Origin: Kalymmatonema hyalinum WJT4-NPBG1
GTDB lineage: Bacteria; Cyanobacteriota; Cyanobacteriia; Cyanobacteriales; Nostocaceae
DNA length: 64,000 nt
Assembly (NCBI GenBank): GCA_019359075.1
Contig: JAHHIB010000003.1
Span: 62,001 to 126,000 of the forward strand
Direction: 5' to 3'
Part shown: in pieces, positions 44,881 to 53,273 of the stretch
Layout: the number at the start of each line of letters is the position of its first letter
Numbering within the stretch: position 1 is the first letter of the stretch
Notes under the pieces: model-generated
Seen by the model: only the letters and a program-made list of their open reading frames with translations
Told to the model about the DNA's origin: nothing
The model's database searches: none
Made by a program: the position numbers and the translations under genes

Positions 44881-47181
44881 CTAAACTTTCACATCCAAGG
44901 TACGCACCAAAAAAGCCCAAATGTCTGCTGTTTCCTCAATCCTCTTAGTTGTGGGTTTACCAGCACCGTGTCCCGCTTTTGTCTCAATTCTAATTAGCAC
45001 TGGCGCATCACCAGTGTGAGTAGCTTGTAAAGCTGCAGCAAATTTGAAACTATGTGCAGGAACAACGCGATCGTCATGATCGGCTGTGGTAATTAATGTT
45101 GCTGGGTAAGCTGTACCCGGTTTCAGGTTGTGCAATGGTGAATAAGCATAAAGTGCTTTGAAATCCTCTTGGTTTTCTGGTGAGCCATATTCAGAAGTCC
45201 AAGCCCAGCCAATAGTAAATTTATGGAAGCGCAACATATCCATCACGCCCACAGATGGTAAAGCAGCACCAAATAAATCCGGACGTTGAGTGATGCAAGC
45301 ACCCACCAGCAGTCCCCCGTTGCTTCCACCAGCGATCGCTAACTTAGCAGGCTTTGTATACCCGTTAGCAATCAGCCATTCAGCCGCAGCGATAAAGTCA
45401 TCAAACACATTCTGCTTTTTCAGTTTCATTCCCGCTTGGTGCCATTCTTCCCCATACTCACCACCACCACGTATATTGGGCATGGCATAAACACCGCCCA
45501 TTTCCATCCACACCAAATTACTGACGGAAAAACTGGGCGTTAGAGAGATATTGAAACCCCCATAACCATATAGTAATGTTGGATTATTTCCATCTAATTT
45601 GATTCCCTTTTTGTGGGTAATAAACATCGGCACTTGTGTGCCATCTTTGCTTTTATAAAAAACTTGTTTTGTCTGGTAATTATCCTGGTTAAAATCTACC
45701 TTAGCTTGACGGAAAACTTCACTTTTTCCGCTTACCATGTCGTAGCGATAGATAGTTCCTGGCGTAGTAAAGCTGGTAAAATTATAGAAAGTTTCGGTAT
45801 CATAACGCTTGCCACCAAAGCCTCCAGCAGAACCAATCCCAGGTAATTCTACTTCGCGCACAAATGCCCCGTTCAAGTTAAAAATCTTAATTTGGCTGTA
45901 AGCATCTTTGAGATAATCAGCAACCAATTGGTTGTTAATTATGCCGACACTTTCCAAAGTTTCCACAGCTTGAGGGAGAATTTCTCGCCACTCCCCTTTC
46001 ATCCCCTCCTTACCAAGAGAAGAGGGGGTGTTTTTGGTATCAATGGCAATAACTCGTCCTCTGGGCGCATCTACATCGGTGCGGAAATAGAAAATGCTAC
46101 CGTCATTATCGATGAAACTGAAATTTGACTCGAATTCCTGAATCAGTTCTACAACTTCCGCTTTTGGATTGGACAAATCTTTGTAGAAAACCAAATTCCT
46201 GGGGTCAGTTCCTTTCCATACTGAAATGATCAAGTAGCGTCCATCTTCCGTTACACCGCCATTAAATCCCCATTCTTTTTGGTCTGGACGATGGTAAATG
46301 AGCAAATCTTCTGATTGAGGTGTTCCTAACTTGTGGTAATAAAGCTTTTGGTAATAATTGACATCTTCTAATTTGGTTTTTTCCTTCGGTTCATCGTAAC
46401 GACTGTAAAAAAATCCTTTGTTATCAGTTGTCCACGATGCGCCAGAGAATTTAATCCAATTTAAGTGGTCTTTGAGGTCAATACCTGTTTCAACATCTCT
46501 GACTTTCCATTCTTGCCAGTCAGAACCTGCGGTAGATAAACCGTATGCTAAAAGCTTACCATCTTCGCTGATAGATAATCCAGAAAGGGCAACAGTACCA
46601 TCTTTTGAAAGGGTATTGGGGTCAAGTAAAACTTTTGGTTCAGCGTTGAGGGTTTTGAGGGTGTAGAGAACGCTTTGGTTTTGCAGTCCGTCGTTCTTAA
46701 AGTAAAAGTAACGATTACCCTCTTTGAAAGGAAGACTATATTTTTCGTAATCCCATAATTTTGTGAGACGCTGCTTAATTTTTTCTCTTGCAGAAATTTC
46801 CTGAAGATAGCCAAAAGTCACTTTATTTTGTGCCTCAACCCAAGCCTTGGTTTCTTCCGAGTCGGGGTTTTCTAACCAACGGTAAGGGTCTGGTACCACA
46901 GTACCGTGGTATTGATCTACTTGATTGCTTTTCTGGCTGGGTGGGTAAGTCAGGTGTTTTTCGGCAGGCATAGTGTTTAAAGCTAATTCTTTCTTGACAT
47001 TATTCCAAGATAGAACTTCGCTTGAGGATTTTTGCACATCTGGCTCAATTAAAGTGTGAGAATCATTCGGTGTTTGAATTTTAGCAACAGCAACTGTAGT
47101 AGGCAGCAACCCACTCCCCAAGATGACGACAACGAATAAACTCACTAAAAATAGGCGTGATAATAAAAGCACTTTAGTCAT
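44881..47181 (-). CDS. Exported prolyl oligopeptidase (S9A)
   Basis: A 766-residue serine peptidase that cleaves short peptides after proline. An N-terminal signal helix (about 8-30) suggests export. The mature protein has the N-terminal propeller start Y-P-P-S-Q-K-S-N-Q-V-D-Q-Y-H-G-T-V-V-P-D-P-Y-R-W-L-E and the catalytic domain with Ser in G-G-S-N-G-G-L-L, Asp in T-A-D-H-D-D-R-V-V-P, and His in K-A-G-H-G-A-G-K. The G-G-F-N-I-S-L-T-P and N-I-R-G-G-G-E-Y-G-E-E-W-H motifs of S9A are also present. One insert near residues 393-403 (S-S-L-G-K-E-G-M-K-G-E-W) is coded by a C-rich repeat-like stretch. Confidence 0.96.
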   Translation of the reverse strand: MTKVLLLSRLFLVSLFVVVILGSGLLPTTVAVAKIQTPNDSHTLIEPDVQKSSSEVLSWNNVKKELALNTMPAEKHLTYPPSQKSNQVDQYHGTVVPDPYRWLENPDSEETKAWVEAQNKVTFGYLQEISAREKIKQRLTKLWDYEKYSLPFKEGNRYFYFKNDGLQNQSVLYTLKTLNAEPKVLLDPNTLSKDGTVALSGLSISEDGKLLAYGLSTAGSDWQEWKVRDVETGIDLKDHLNWIKFSGASWTTDNKGFFYSRYDEPKEKTKLEDVNYYQKLYYHKLGTPQSEDLLIYHRPDQKEWGFNGGVTEDGRYLIISVWKGTDPRNLVFYKDLSNPKAEVVELIQEFESNFSFIDNDGSIFYFRTDVDAPRGRVIAIDTKNTPSSLGKEGMKGEWREILPQAVETLESVGIINNQLVADYLKDAYSQIKIFNLNGAFVREVELPGIGSAGGFGGKRYDTETFYNFTSFTTPGTIYRYDMVSGKSEVFRQAKVDFNQDNYQTKQVFYKSKDGTQVPMFITHKKGIKLDGNNPTLLYGYGGFNISLTPSFSVSNLVWMEMGGVYAMPNIRGGGEYGEEWHQAGMKLKKQNVFDDFIAAAEWLIANGYTKPAKLAIAGGSNGGLLVGACITQRPDLFGAALPSVGVMDMLRFHKFTIGWAWTSEYGSPENQEDFKALYAYSPLHNLKPGTAYPATLITTADHDDRVVPAHSFKFAAALQATHTGDAPVLIRIETKAGHGAGKPTTKRIEETADIWAFLVRTLDVKV

Positions 47182-47365
47182 TAGTAAATTTTACTAGGTT
47201 AAGCGATCGCAATTTTATGGGTAAGTAGATTAGAGATTTAACGATAGCAATAAAATTGAGTTGTGAGAAAAGTACCCCCAAATGGAAACCTCTGTCAGAC
47301 AATCCTGATGGCACGCGATTTTAGCCCAATACGGTTGGTGTTAGTGATGTTTGTTTATCCTTAAA

Positions 47366-47431
47366 GATCCCCCAACCCCCTTAAAAAGGGGGCTACATTC
47401 CCCCCATTTGTAACGGGGGTTAGGGGGGATC
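47366..47431. repeat. GATCCCCC-bounded palindromic element
   Basis: Outer ends GATCCCCC and GGGGGATC, with two inner C-run/G-run hairpins (CCCCCTTAAAAAGGGGG, and CCCCCCATTTGTAACGGGGG). A related one lies at 33310-33352. Confidence 0.85.
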
Positions 47432-47555
47432 TAGCCTTATCACCAAGCGTATTGGATTTTAGCCTGCATTCCCGGCGTATGTCTCTACGTCACGCAACTT
47501 TCGGAGGCGATTTCCTACTAATATCAACTCCGGGAAATTACTCATGATAAACTTA

Positions 47556-47616
47556 TATGTAGTAACGACTTCAGTCCTTGTTTTCGTGGAAGAGGACGCG
47601 CATTCCTCACTACAAA
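47556..47616. repeat. Second copy of the 4094-4156 palindrome
   Basis: TATGTAGTAACGACTTCAG and its partner TCCTCACTACAAA, with the same spacing as 4094-4156 but more diverged arms. Confidence 0.8.
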
Positions 47617-47855
47617 CTTAGTACAGCATTTCATTAATTCGTAGCGGATTAAATTTGGCGAGACTCTGCGTCCCTTTGTCTTGAAAAGTTTCCTACGGAG
47701 GGAAACCCTCCTGCAGAACTTTTCGCTGCGCTACCAAGCGCGTTCCTCTGCGTTTAAAAAAGTTACGAACTTATGCAATGCCTGTACTTAGCAAGGTTAT
47801 TTAATCGGACATGATATAACACAGCGTTGCGCCCGCTTCGCGATTGGCTTTGCCA

Positions 47856-47898
47856 CTGCCCCTTGGGCGATCGCACAGAGCGATTGCCCAAGGGGCAG
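47856..47898. repeat. Inverted repeat containing HIP1
   Basis: CTGCCCCTTGGGCGATCGC pairs with GCGATTGCCCAAGGGGCAG at 18 of 19 positions around ACAGA. Left arm contains the HIP1 octamer. Confidence 0.85.
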
Positions 47899-48070
47899 AT
47901 CCTCCGTGCGGATCGCATTCCCCAAAAATAAACCCCCTTACACAAGGTTAAGCGGGCGAAAGGTTTCATATATTTCTGTAAGCTGCTGAGTACTATGTGC
48001 AAGGGAAGTTGACTTATGCACTTGCAAGGATGGCTGGCTGAAAACCCCTTGCCTTTAGAGGCTACAACGA

Positions 48071-51000
48071 CTAACCATTACTCGTACTGTTAACCAATTT
48101 CTCCCCTTTGACCATCCGCCCTGCTGCTTCGAGTAGGGCTTCCTCAAGATAAGGTTTGGTGAAGTAGCCGCTTGCACCTAGTTGAATTGCCATTTGTCTG
48201 TGCTTATCTGCACCCCGTGAGGTGAGCATGGCAATGGGCAAATGATTCAGGTTTGCGTCTTTCTGGATGCGAGAAAGCAACTCCAAACCATCGCACCGGG
48301 GCATCTCAATGTCACAAAATACAATATCGCAAGGTAAACCTGCACGCAGTTTATCCCAAGCTTCCTGACCATCACGCGCCTGTTCTACGCGATAACCAGC
48401 CTTGTGAAATGTGAGTGACAGCAATTCCCGGACTGTAATTGAGTCATCCACAATCAACACTGTCGGGTCAATCTTAACAGCAGTCGTTTCTTGCACAACA
48501 GGTGTATCCTGCTGCTCCCAATTGACACTACGCTGTTTAGAGGTTTTTCCTTGGAAGATGTCAATGATTTCCAGCACATCAGCAATAGGCATAATGCGAC
48601 CATCTCCTAGGATAGTCGCACCAGCAACACCAATGGGTTTGGGGAATGGTCCTTCAAATTGCTTAATAACGATTTCTTGCTCGTTAAGTACTTGGTCTAC
48701 CTGTAGGGCAATCAGGACATTTGCCGATCGCACAACGACCACAGAAATCATGTCGTCATCGCGGTGACCACCATAAACACTACTTCGACTGATTTGACGA
48801 TTGAAAGTTAAAATTTCCTTGAGCGATCGCAATGGCAGCAGTGTATCACGCCAAGGGATGTAGTTTTGCCCGTCAGAACCTTGCTGTATTGTTTGTACAG
48901 GGACATCTAAGGTATCTTCAACACCATCCATTGGGAAACCAATGCGGGCTTTATCAGATACGCAGCACAGAGCTTTGCAAATACTTAGGGTTAGGGGTAG
49001 ACGAAGGGTGAAGGTAGTTCCCCTACCTACAATCGAATCAATGTTAATTGTTCCTCGGATTTCACTCGTCCTAGCGCGAACGACATCCAAACCGATACCA
49101 CGACCTGCTAATTCATCTTCTTTTTCTTTGGTACTAAAACCTGGCAAGAACAGCAAATCGTAAACATCTAAAACAGATAAAGTCTTAGCTTGTTCTGGCG
49201 TTCTTATGCCCATCTTGATTGCTTTTGCCTCCACCTGTTCTATATCAATACCTGCACCATCATCAGTGACAGAGATGACGGTTTGGTTTCCTTGATGGAA
49301 AGCGCGGACAGTAATAACTCCCACAGGTGGCTTACCTTGAGCTTGTCGCACTTCTGGTGTTTCGATACCGTGGGCAATTGCATTGTTCAGTAAATGCGTC
49401 AGCGGGCTTTTGAGATGTTCCAAAATGACTTTGTCTATCAAAGTATCTCGACCTTCGATAGTGAGTTGCGCTTGTTTGCCACACTTGAGAGCGCTCTCGC
49501 GTACTCCTCGCTCTAAAGGAGTGGTGACTTCAGCAAAAGACTCCATTCGCGATCGCGTTATGCCTTCTTGTAGCTGGTTAGTAACCTGCCGGAACTGTCG
49601 CGCCACTCGCTCGCTGTCTTCGGTGACAAAATCAATATCACTTGCTGCCTCACGCACCCGTACAATGAGTTCAATCATTTCCAAAGACAGGGTATGGAAA
49701 GGAGTAAACCGATCCATTTCCAATTCCGTAAAACCCCTGTCCGTATCTTGATTGTTATACTCAGTATTATATCCAGTATTATTTCTGCTATTTCTACGGT
49801 TGGCTAAAAGAGATGCTTCTAATAGCGAGCGATCGTACAATTCCCGCATTCTCGCACCGACATCACTCAACTGCTGCACCTGATCCAGCAAGTTATCTAG
49901 AAACTGTCGCAGACGTTCTTGATCCTGTTCTAGGGTGTAGCGATTAACTACCAACTCTCCCACCAAATTGCTGAGGTCATCCAGATGCTTGACTGGAACC
50001 TTCATCAGTTGTTCAAATTTGGCAGGGCGAGAGACGGAGGGATGACGAGGAGGTAATCCCTTGACCATCTCTTTCAATTCTTGAAATCGAAAGTTAATAT
50101 CTTGTTTAGCTGTATCTGATGTTACCTCATCTGACACTACAAGCGGTAATTTTGCTTGGCTGGTAACTTCTCCTGGTCTATCTTCAGTACTTACATTTAG
50201 CAATACTTCCAGATCTAGTAACTTATCTAACTCTGCAAATTCTTCATTCAAGGAAGTATTCATTTTTTGAGAAAATTCCTCTTCTGAGGAAACTGCTTTT
50301 GTGGTTTCCGTTGTTGCTGTCAAAACGAAAGCAGCATCTTTGTCTATTGCTGCCAACAGTTTAGATAAATCATCTTCGATCTCCTGTTGCTCTTCAAATA
50401 AACCCTCTAATTCATCTAATAGATTTTTCTCGTTGATGTGTAGTGTGCTCTCTTGGGCTTGCAACTCACTGATAGCTATGTTTTGTACTATCTGTTCTGT
50501 ATTAACTGGCAACTGAGTCGTTTCTACTGCCAAAAAATCTTCATTTAGATCAATTTTTGAATCTGGTTGTACATTATCTGTGAAGTCAAAATCTACTGGC
50601 AAGATAGCCTCTGCTTCAATGTCTACAACTGTGATCTGAGCCAAATCAGCATCATCTGTTTGTGCGATAGTCTCTGCTTCGATGTCTACAACTGTGATCT
50701 GAGCCAAATCAACATCATCTGTTTGTGAAATAGTCTCTGCTTCAATGTCTACAGTCTCTAAGTGTACCTGTACGTGTGAAGGTTCAGAAGTCAACGTAAA
50801 ACTTATCCCTTCAGGTGGTTGTCTAAACAACAAACTATTGAGGAAATCCTGTTGTTCATCTGCAAAAGGATTTTCTGTGCTGTCAAAAAGTGTGACATCG
50901 TTTGAGGAATCTGTTGACGTCTCCTCAAATAAGACGGGTAGAGTATTTTGATTTTCTACCTCAAGAAACTCAAGATTGAGTTCACTCGATGCTTGTGTTA

Positions 51001-53203
51001 AATCCGCTTGTTCAGTTTCTGGAGGAGAAGTTGTAAATTCGGGTGTTAATTCTAGAGCTTCTGGCTGTTGCGAAAAGCCACTCTTTTCTGTGGGAGACAC
51101 TCCTCTATAGTAAGCTGTACTTTCAGCATCTATACTAGTGTCAATAGAAGAAGATGTCGTTGGATGTGTTTGTGATAGCTCCTCAAAAAAATCATCATCA
51201 GCTTCCGATGAGAATATCAAATCAAACTGCTGTTCCGACTGAAAATTGATATCTAAATCTTCTAAATTCAAAGCTGAGGTTGAGATCAAGGGGTGCTCAA
51301 TATCATCAAAAATCTCCTCTGCTGCACTCAACAAAATTTCTTCCAATTCCCTTGCTGCATCTTGTTGATCGACAGGATAATATCCGCCTTTTTGTCTTTC
51401 CTCAACTTCCGGCTCCCAGAAATTACTAAAATCATCTGTCTCAGGCGTTGCAGTAAATAAATCTGCAGATGCTGACTTGTTCCCAGACAAGGCTATGCTA
51501 TTATCTGCCTCTGTCTCGGCAAATAGCTCTTCTAAAGTCAAGTTTTCGTTTTTACCTCGGGTAATTTCTGATCGTTTGAAATCATCAAAGCTAGTTTTTT
51601 GATTGTTGGAAAGCTCGATATTAGGGATACTCTCTGTTTGTATTTGATTGATTTTACCTGTAGGTAAAAAACCATTTTCATCCAGTAGCAGTTCTAATAA
51701 ACTTCCCACCTCATCTTGTATTCTTTCACGCCCACTAGTAACCTGTTCTGATTTATACTGTGTGATTCTTGTTACATTTTCTGGCGCAACTGTCTTGTCG
51801 CTATTTAAGTGAGTCGTTTTCTGACTTGCCGAGTCGAAATTCTCTTCTTTTAAGAAATTACCAAATAACCGTTCTTTTGGTGTTGTTGGTTGGTGCTTTT
51901 TACGACTTATCTCTTCATAAAATAATTCTTTTCTATCAGTATCCTCAGTGTTACTGTTACTTAAATTTATTACTAATTTCTTTTCAGCGTTAATTTCTAA
52001 AGTTTCTTCTTTGTCCCACGTTCCATATAGATCAGAACTTTCACTTTCAAACAAATCAGCCAAGGTATTCAACTCGGCTATTCTTATCTCTGGGCTATTC
52101 GTGTCTGTACTGCTATCAGTCAGAGGTGCGTTGTCATTGCTATTAAATTGCTCTGAGATTTCAGATAAGTTAGTAATTCTGTCTTGCGGATCAATATCTA
52201 AAAGTTCTGTGGAAGCAGCATCACTTGTTGTTTGTGGAATCACTTGATTAATAACCAGACTGTTGAATGTGCTAGAAGATATAGTTGGTGGCAATTCTAA
52301 TCGTTCTGCTGGAGTATTTGCCAAATTATCCACTAAATCAAGGGGGATTTCTAACAATTGAATTTCTTCTACCCTGACAAGTGCTTGCAGTTGCTGGCTC
52401 ATTGTAATTTCAGCTTCCCTACCTGCACTGACTAATTCCAGAGCTTTTTTTATATCTGTAATGATAATTTTGGCTAAACTCAGATAAGTGTTTTTGGGAT
52501 TGGCGATCGCACTTTCTGCTGTGTGACACAAACGACACCAGTTAAACCAATTGAATTCTTCACCGAGTTCAGCTAAAAAGCGACAGCACTCCTGAAGCTT
52601 TTGCCGAGTTTCGGGTGTTGCGGTTTGTTTAAACAGTTGTAACATTTCCCGCAGTGTCCGGATAACCTGAGATTGCAGACTTTGCAGGTTTTGCCAACTC
52701 TCGCTTTTTTTTGGCGCTGCTTGTGGTGGCGTTACACTCTCAACTTGTGGTTTAATAACAAGCCTTGTAATCTCATCGTTACATTGATGTACAAGAAACT
52801 CCAAATGTTCGTGCAACCGTTTGAAAACTGGTTCTGTCTCTGACATTAAGGTACTCGCAGTTTCTTCAGTCAGTCCAAAAGGTTGCTGCAAATGCTCTAA
52901 CAGCGCTTTCAAGGTATCACATACACCAAGAAACAAGGATTCTAACTTTTGGTCAACTTTAACCGGATGATTTTTCAGAACTTTGAAACAGTCCTCCAAA
53001 CGGTGACCCGTGTGCTGAATGCTACTCAGACCAAGCATCGCCGCTCCTCCCTTGATAGAGTGAGCTGCCCGGAAAACTTCGTTGATCATTTCCGGGTCGT
53101 CTAAGGTACTCTGGAGATTCAGCAACCCCTGCTCTATCGTATTCAGGTGGTCTTTTGCTTCCTCAATGAAGTAACCCAAAATGCGTTGTTGTTCTGGCTG
53201 CAT
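48071..53203 (-). CDS. hmpE: CheA-type hybrid histidine kinase of the hmp operon
   Basis: A 1710-residue kinase expected to phosphorylate itself, HmpB and its own receiver to control pilus motility in hormogonia. Domains in order: Hpt at about 1-110 with the phospho-His in A-H-S-I-K-G-G-A; a very long acidic low-complexity linker (about 280-1070); dimerisation domain with K-H-L-D-D-L-S-N-L-V-G-E-L-V; ATPase with H-L-L-N-N-A-I-A-H-G-I-E, D-D-G-A-G-I and G-R-G-I-G-L-D-V-V; CheW-like domain; receiver with F-C-D-I-E-M-P and K-P-Y. The linker has three 21-residue tandem units. It follows hmpD with a 70-bp gap full of AGTCATT repeats. The hmp assignment rests on gene order and the divergent hmpF. 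Confidence 0.93.
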   Translation of the reverse strand: MQPEQQRILGYFIEEAKDHLNTIEQGLLNLQSTLDDPEMINEVFRAAHSIKGGAAMLGLSSIQHTGHRLEDCFKVLKNHPVKVDQKLESLFLGVCDTLKALLEHLQQPFGLTEETASTLMSETEPVFKRLHEHLEFLVHQCNDEITRLVIKPQVESVTPPQAAPKKSESWQNLQSLQSQVIRTLREMLQLFKQTATPETRQKLQECCRFLAELGEEFNWFNWCRLCHTAESAIANPKNTYLSLAKIIITDIKKALELVSAGREAEITMSQQLQALVRVEEIQLLEIPLDLVDNLANTPAERLELPPTISSSTFNSLVINQVIPQTTSDAASTELLDIDPQDRITNLSEISEQFNSNDNAPLTDSSTDTNSPEIRIAELNTLADLFESESSDLYGTWDKEETLEINAEKKLVINLSNSNTEDTDRKELFYEEISRKKHQPTTPKERLFGNFLKEENFDSASQKTTHLNSDKTVAPENVTRITQYKSEQVTSGRERIQDEVGSLLELLLDENGFLPTGKINQIQTESIPNIELSNNQKTSFDDFKRSEITRGKNENLTLEELFAETEADNSIALSGNKSASADLFTATPETDDFSNFWEPEVEERQKGGYYPVDQQDAARELEEILLSAAEEIFDDIEHPLISTSALNLEDLDINFQSEQQFDLIFSSEADDDFFEELSQTHPTTSSSIDTSIDAESTAYYRGVSPTEKSGFSQQPEALELTPEFTTSPPETEQADLTQASSELNLEFLEVENQNTLPVLFEETSTDSSNDVTLFDSTENPFADEQQDFLNSLLFRQPPEGISFTLTSEPSHVQVHLETVDIEAETISQTDDVDLAQITVVDIEAETIAQTDDADLAQITVVDIEAEAILPVDFDFTDNVQPDSKIDLNEDFLAVETTQLPVNTEQIVQNIAISELQAQESTLHINEKNLLDELEGLFEEQQEIEDDLSKLLAAIDKDAAFVLTATTETTKAVSSEEEFSQKMNTSLNEEFAELDKLLDLEVLLNVSTEDRPGEVTSQAKLPLVVSDEVTSDTAKQDINFRFQELKEMVKGLPPRHPSVSRPAKFEQLMKVPVKHLDDLSNLVGELVVNRYTLEQDQERLRQFLDNLLDQVQQLSDVGARMRELYDRSLLEASLLANRRNSRNNTGYNTEYNNQDTDRGFTELEMDRFTPFHTLSLEMIELIVRVREAASDIDFVTEDSERVARQFRQVTNQLQEGITRSRMESFAEVTTPLERGVRESALKCGKQAQLTIEGRDTLIDKVILEHLKSPLTHLLNNAIAHGIETPEVRQAQGKPPVGVITVRAFHQGNQTVISVTDDGAGIDIEQVEAKAIKMGIRTPEQAKTLSVLDVYDLLFLPGFSTKEKEDELAGRGIGLDVVRARTSEIRGTINIDSIVGRGTTFTLRLPLTLSICKALCCVSDKARIGFPMDGVEDTLDVPVQTIQQGSDGQNYIPWRDTLLPLRSLKEILTFNRQISRSSVYGGHRDDDMISVVVVRSANVLIALQVDQVLNEQEIVIKQFEGPFPKPIGVAGATILGDGRIMPIADVLEIIDIFQGKTSKQRSVNWEQQDTPVVQETTAVKIDPTVLIVDDSITVRELLSLTFHKAGYRVEQARDGQEAWDKLRAGLPCDIVFCDIEMPRCDGLELLSRIQKDANLNHLPIAMLTSRGADKHRQMAIQLGASGYFTKPYLEEALLEAAGRMVKGEKLVNSTSNG
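50607..50755 (-). repeat. 63-bp tandem repeat in the hmpE linker
   Basis: Two full copies and one partial copy of a unit coding V-D-I-E-A-E-T-I-x-Q-T-D-D-x-D-L-A-Q-I-T-V. The copies differ by few bases, so the duplication is recent. Confidence 0.9.
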
Positions 53204-53273
53204 AGTTTTTAGTCAAGAGTCATTATTCAAGAGTCATTAGTCATTGGTCGTTAGCAAATAACAAATGACTAAA

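Larger units (their letters stand above)
47182..48070. other. Repeat-packed spacer upstream of prolyl oligopeptidase
   Basis: No gene is supported. In order it holds a GATCCCCC palindromic element (47366-47431), a copy of the GTAGTAACGACTTCAG repeat (47556-47616), a CGGACATGATATAACA element near 47809, and a 19-bp inverted repeat CTGCCCCTTGGGCGATCGC (47856-47898). The frame at 47763-48002 runs through these. Confidence 0.7.
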
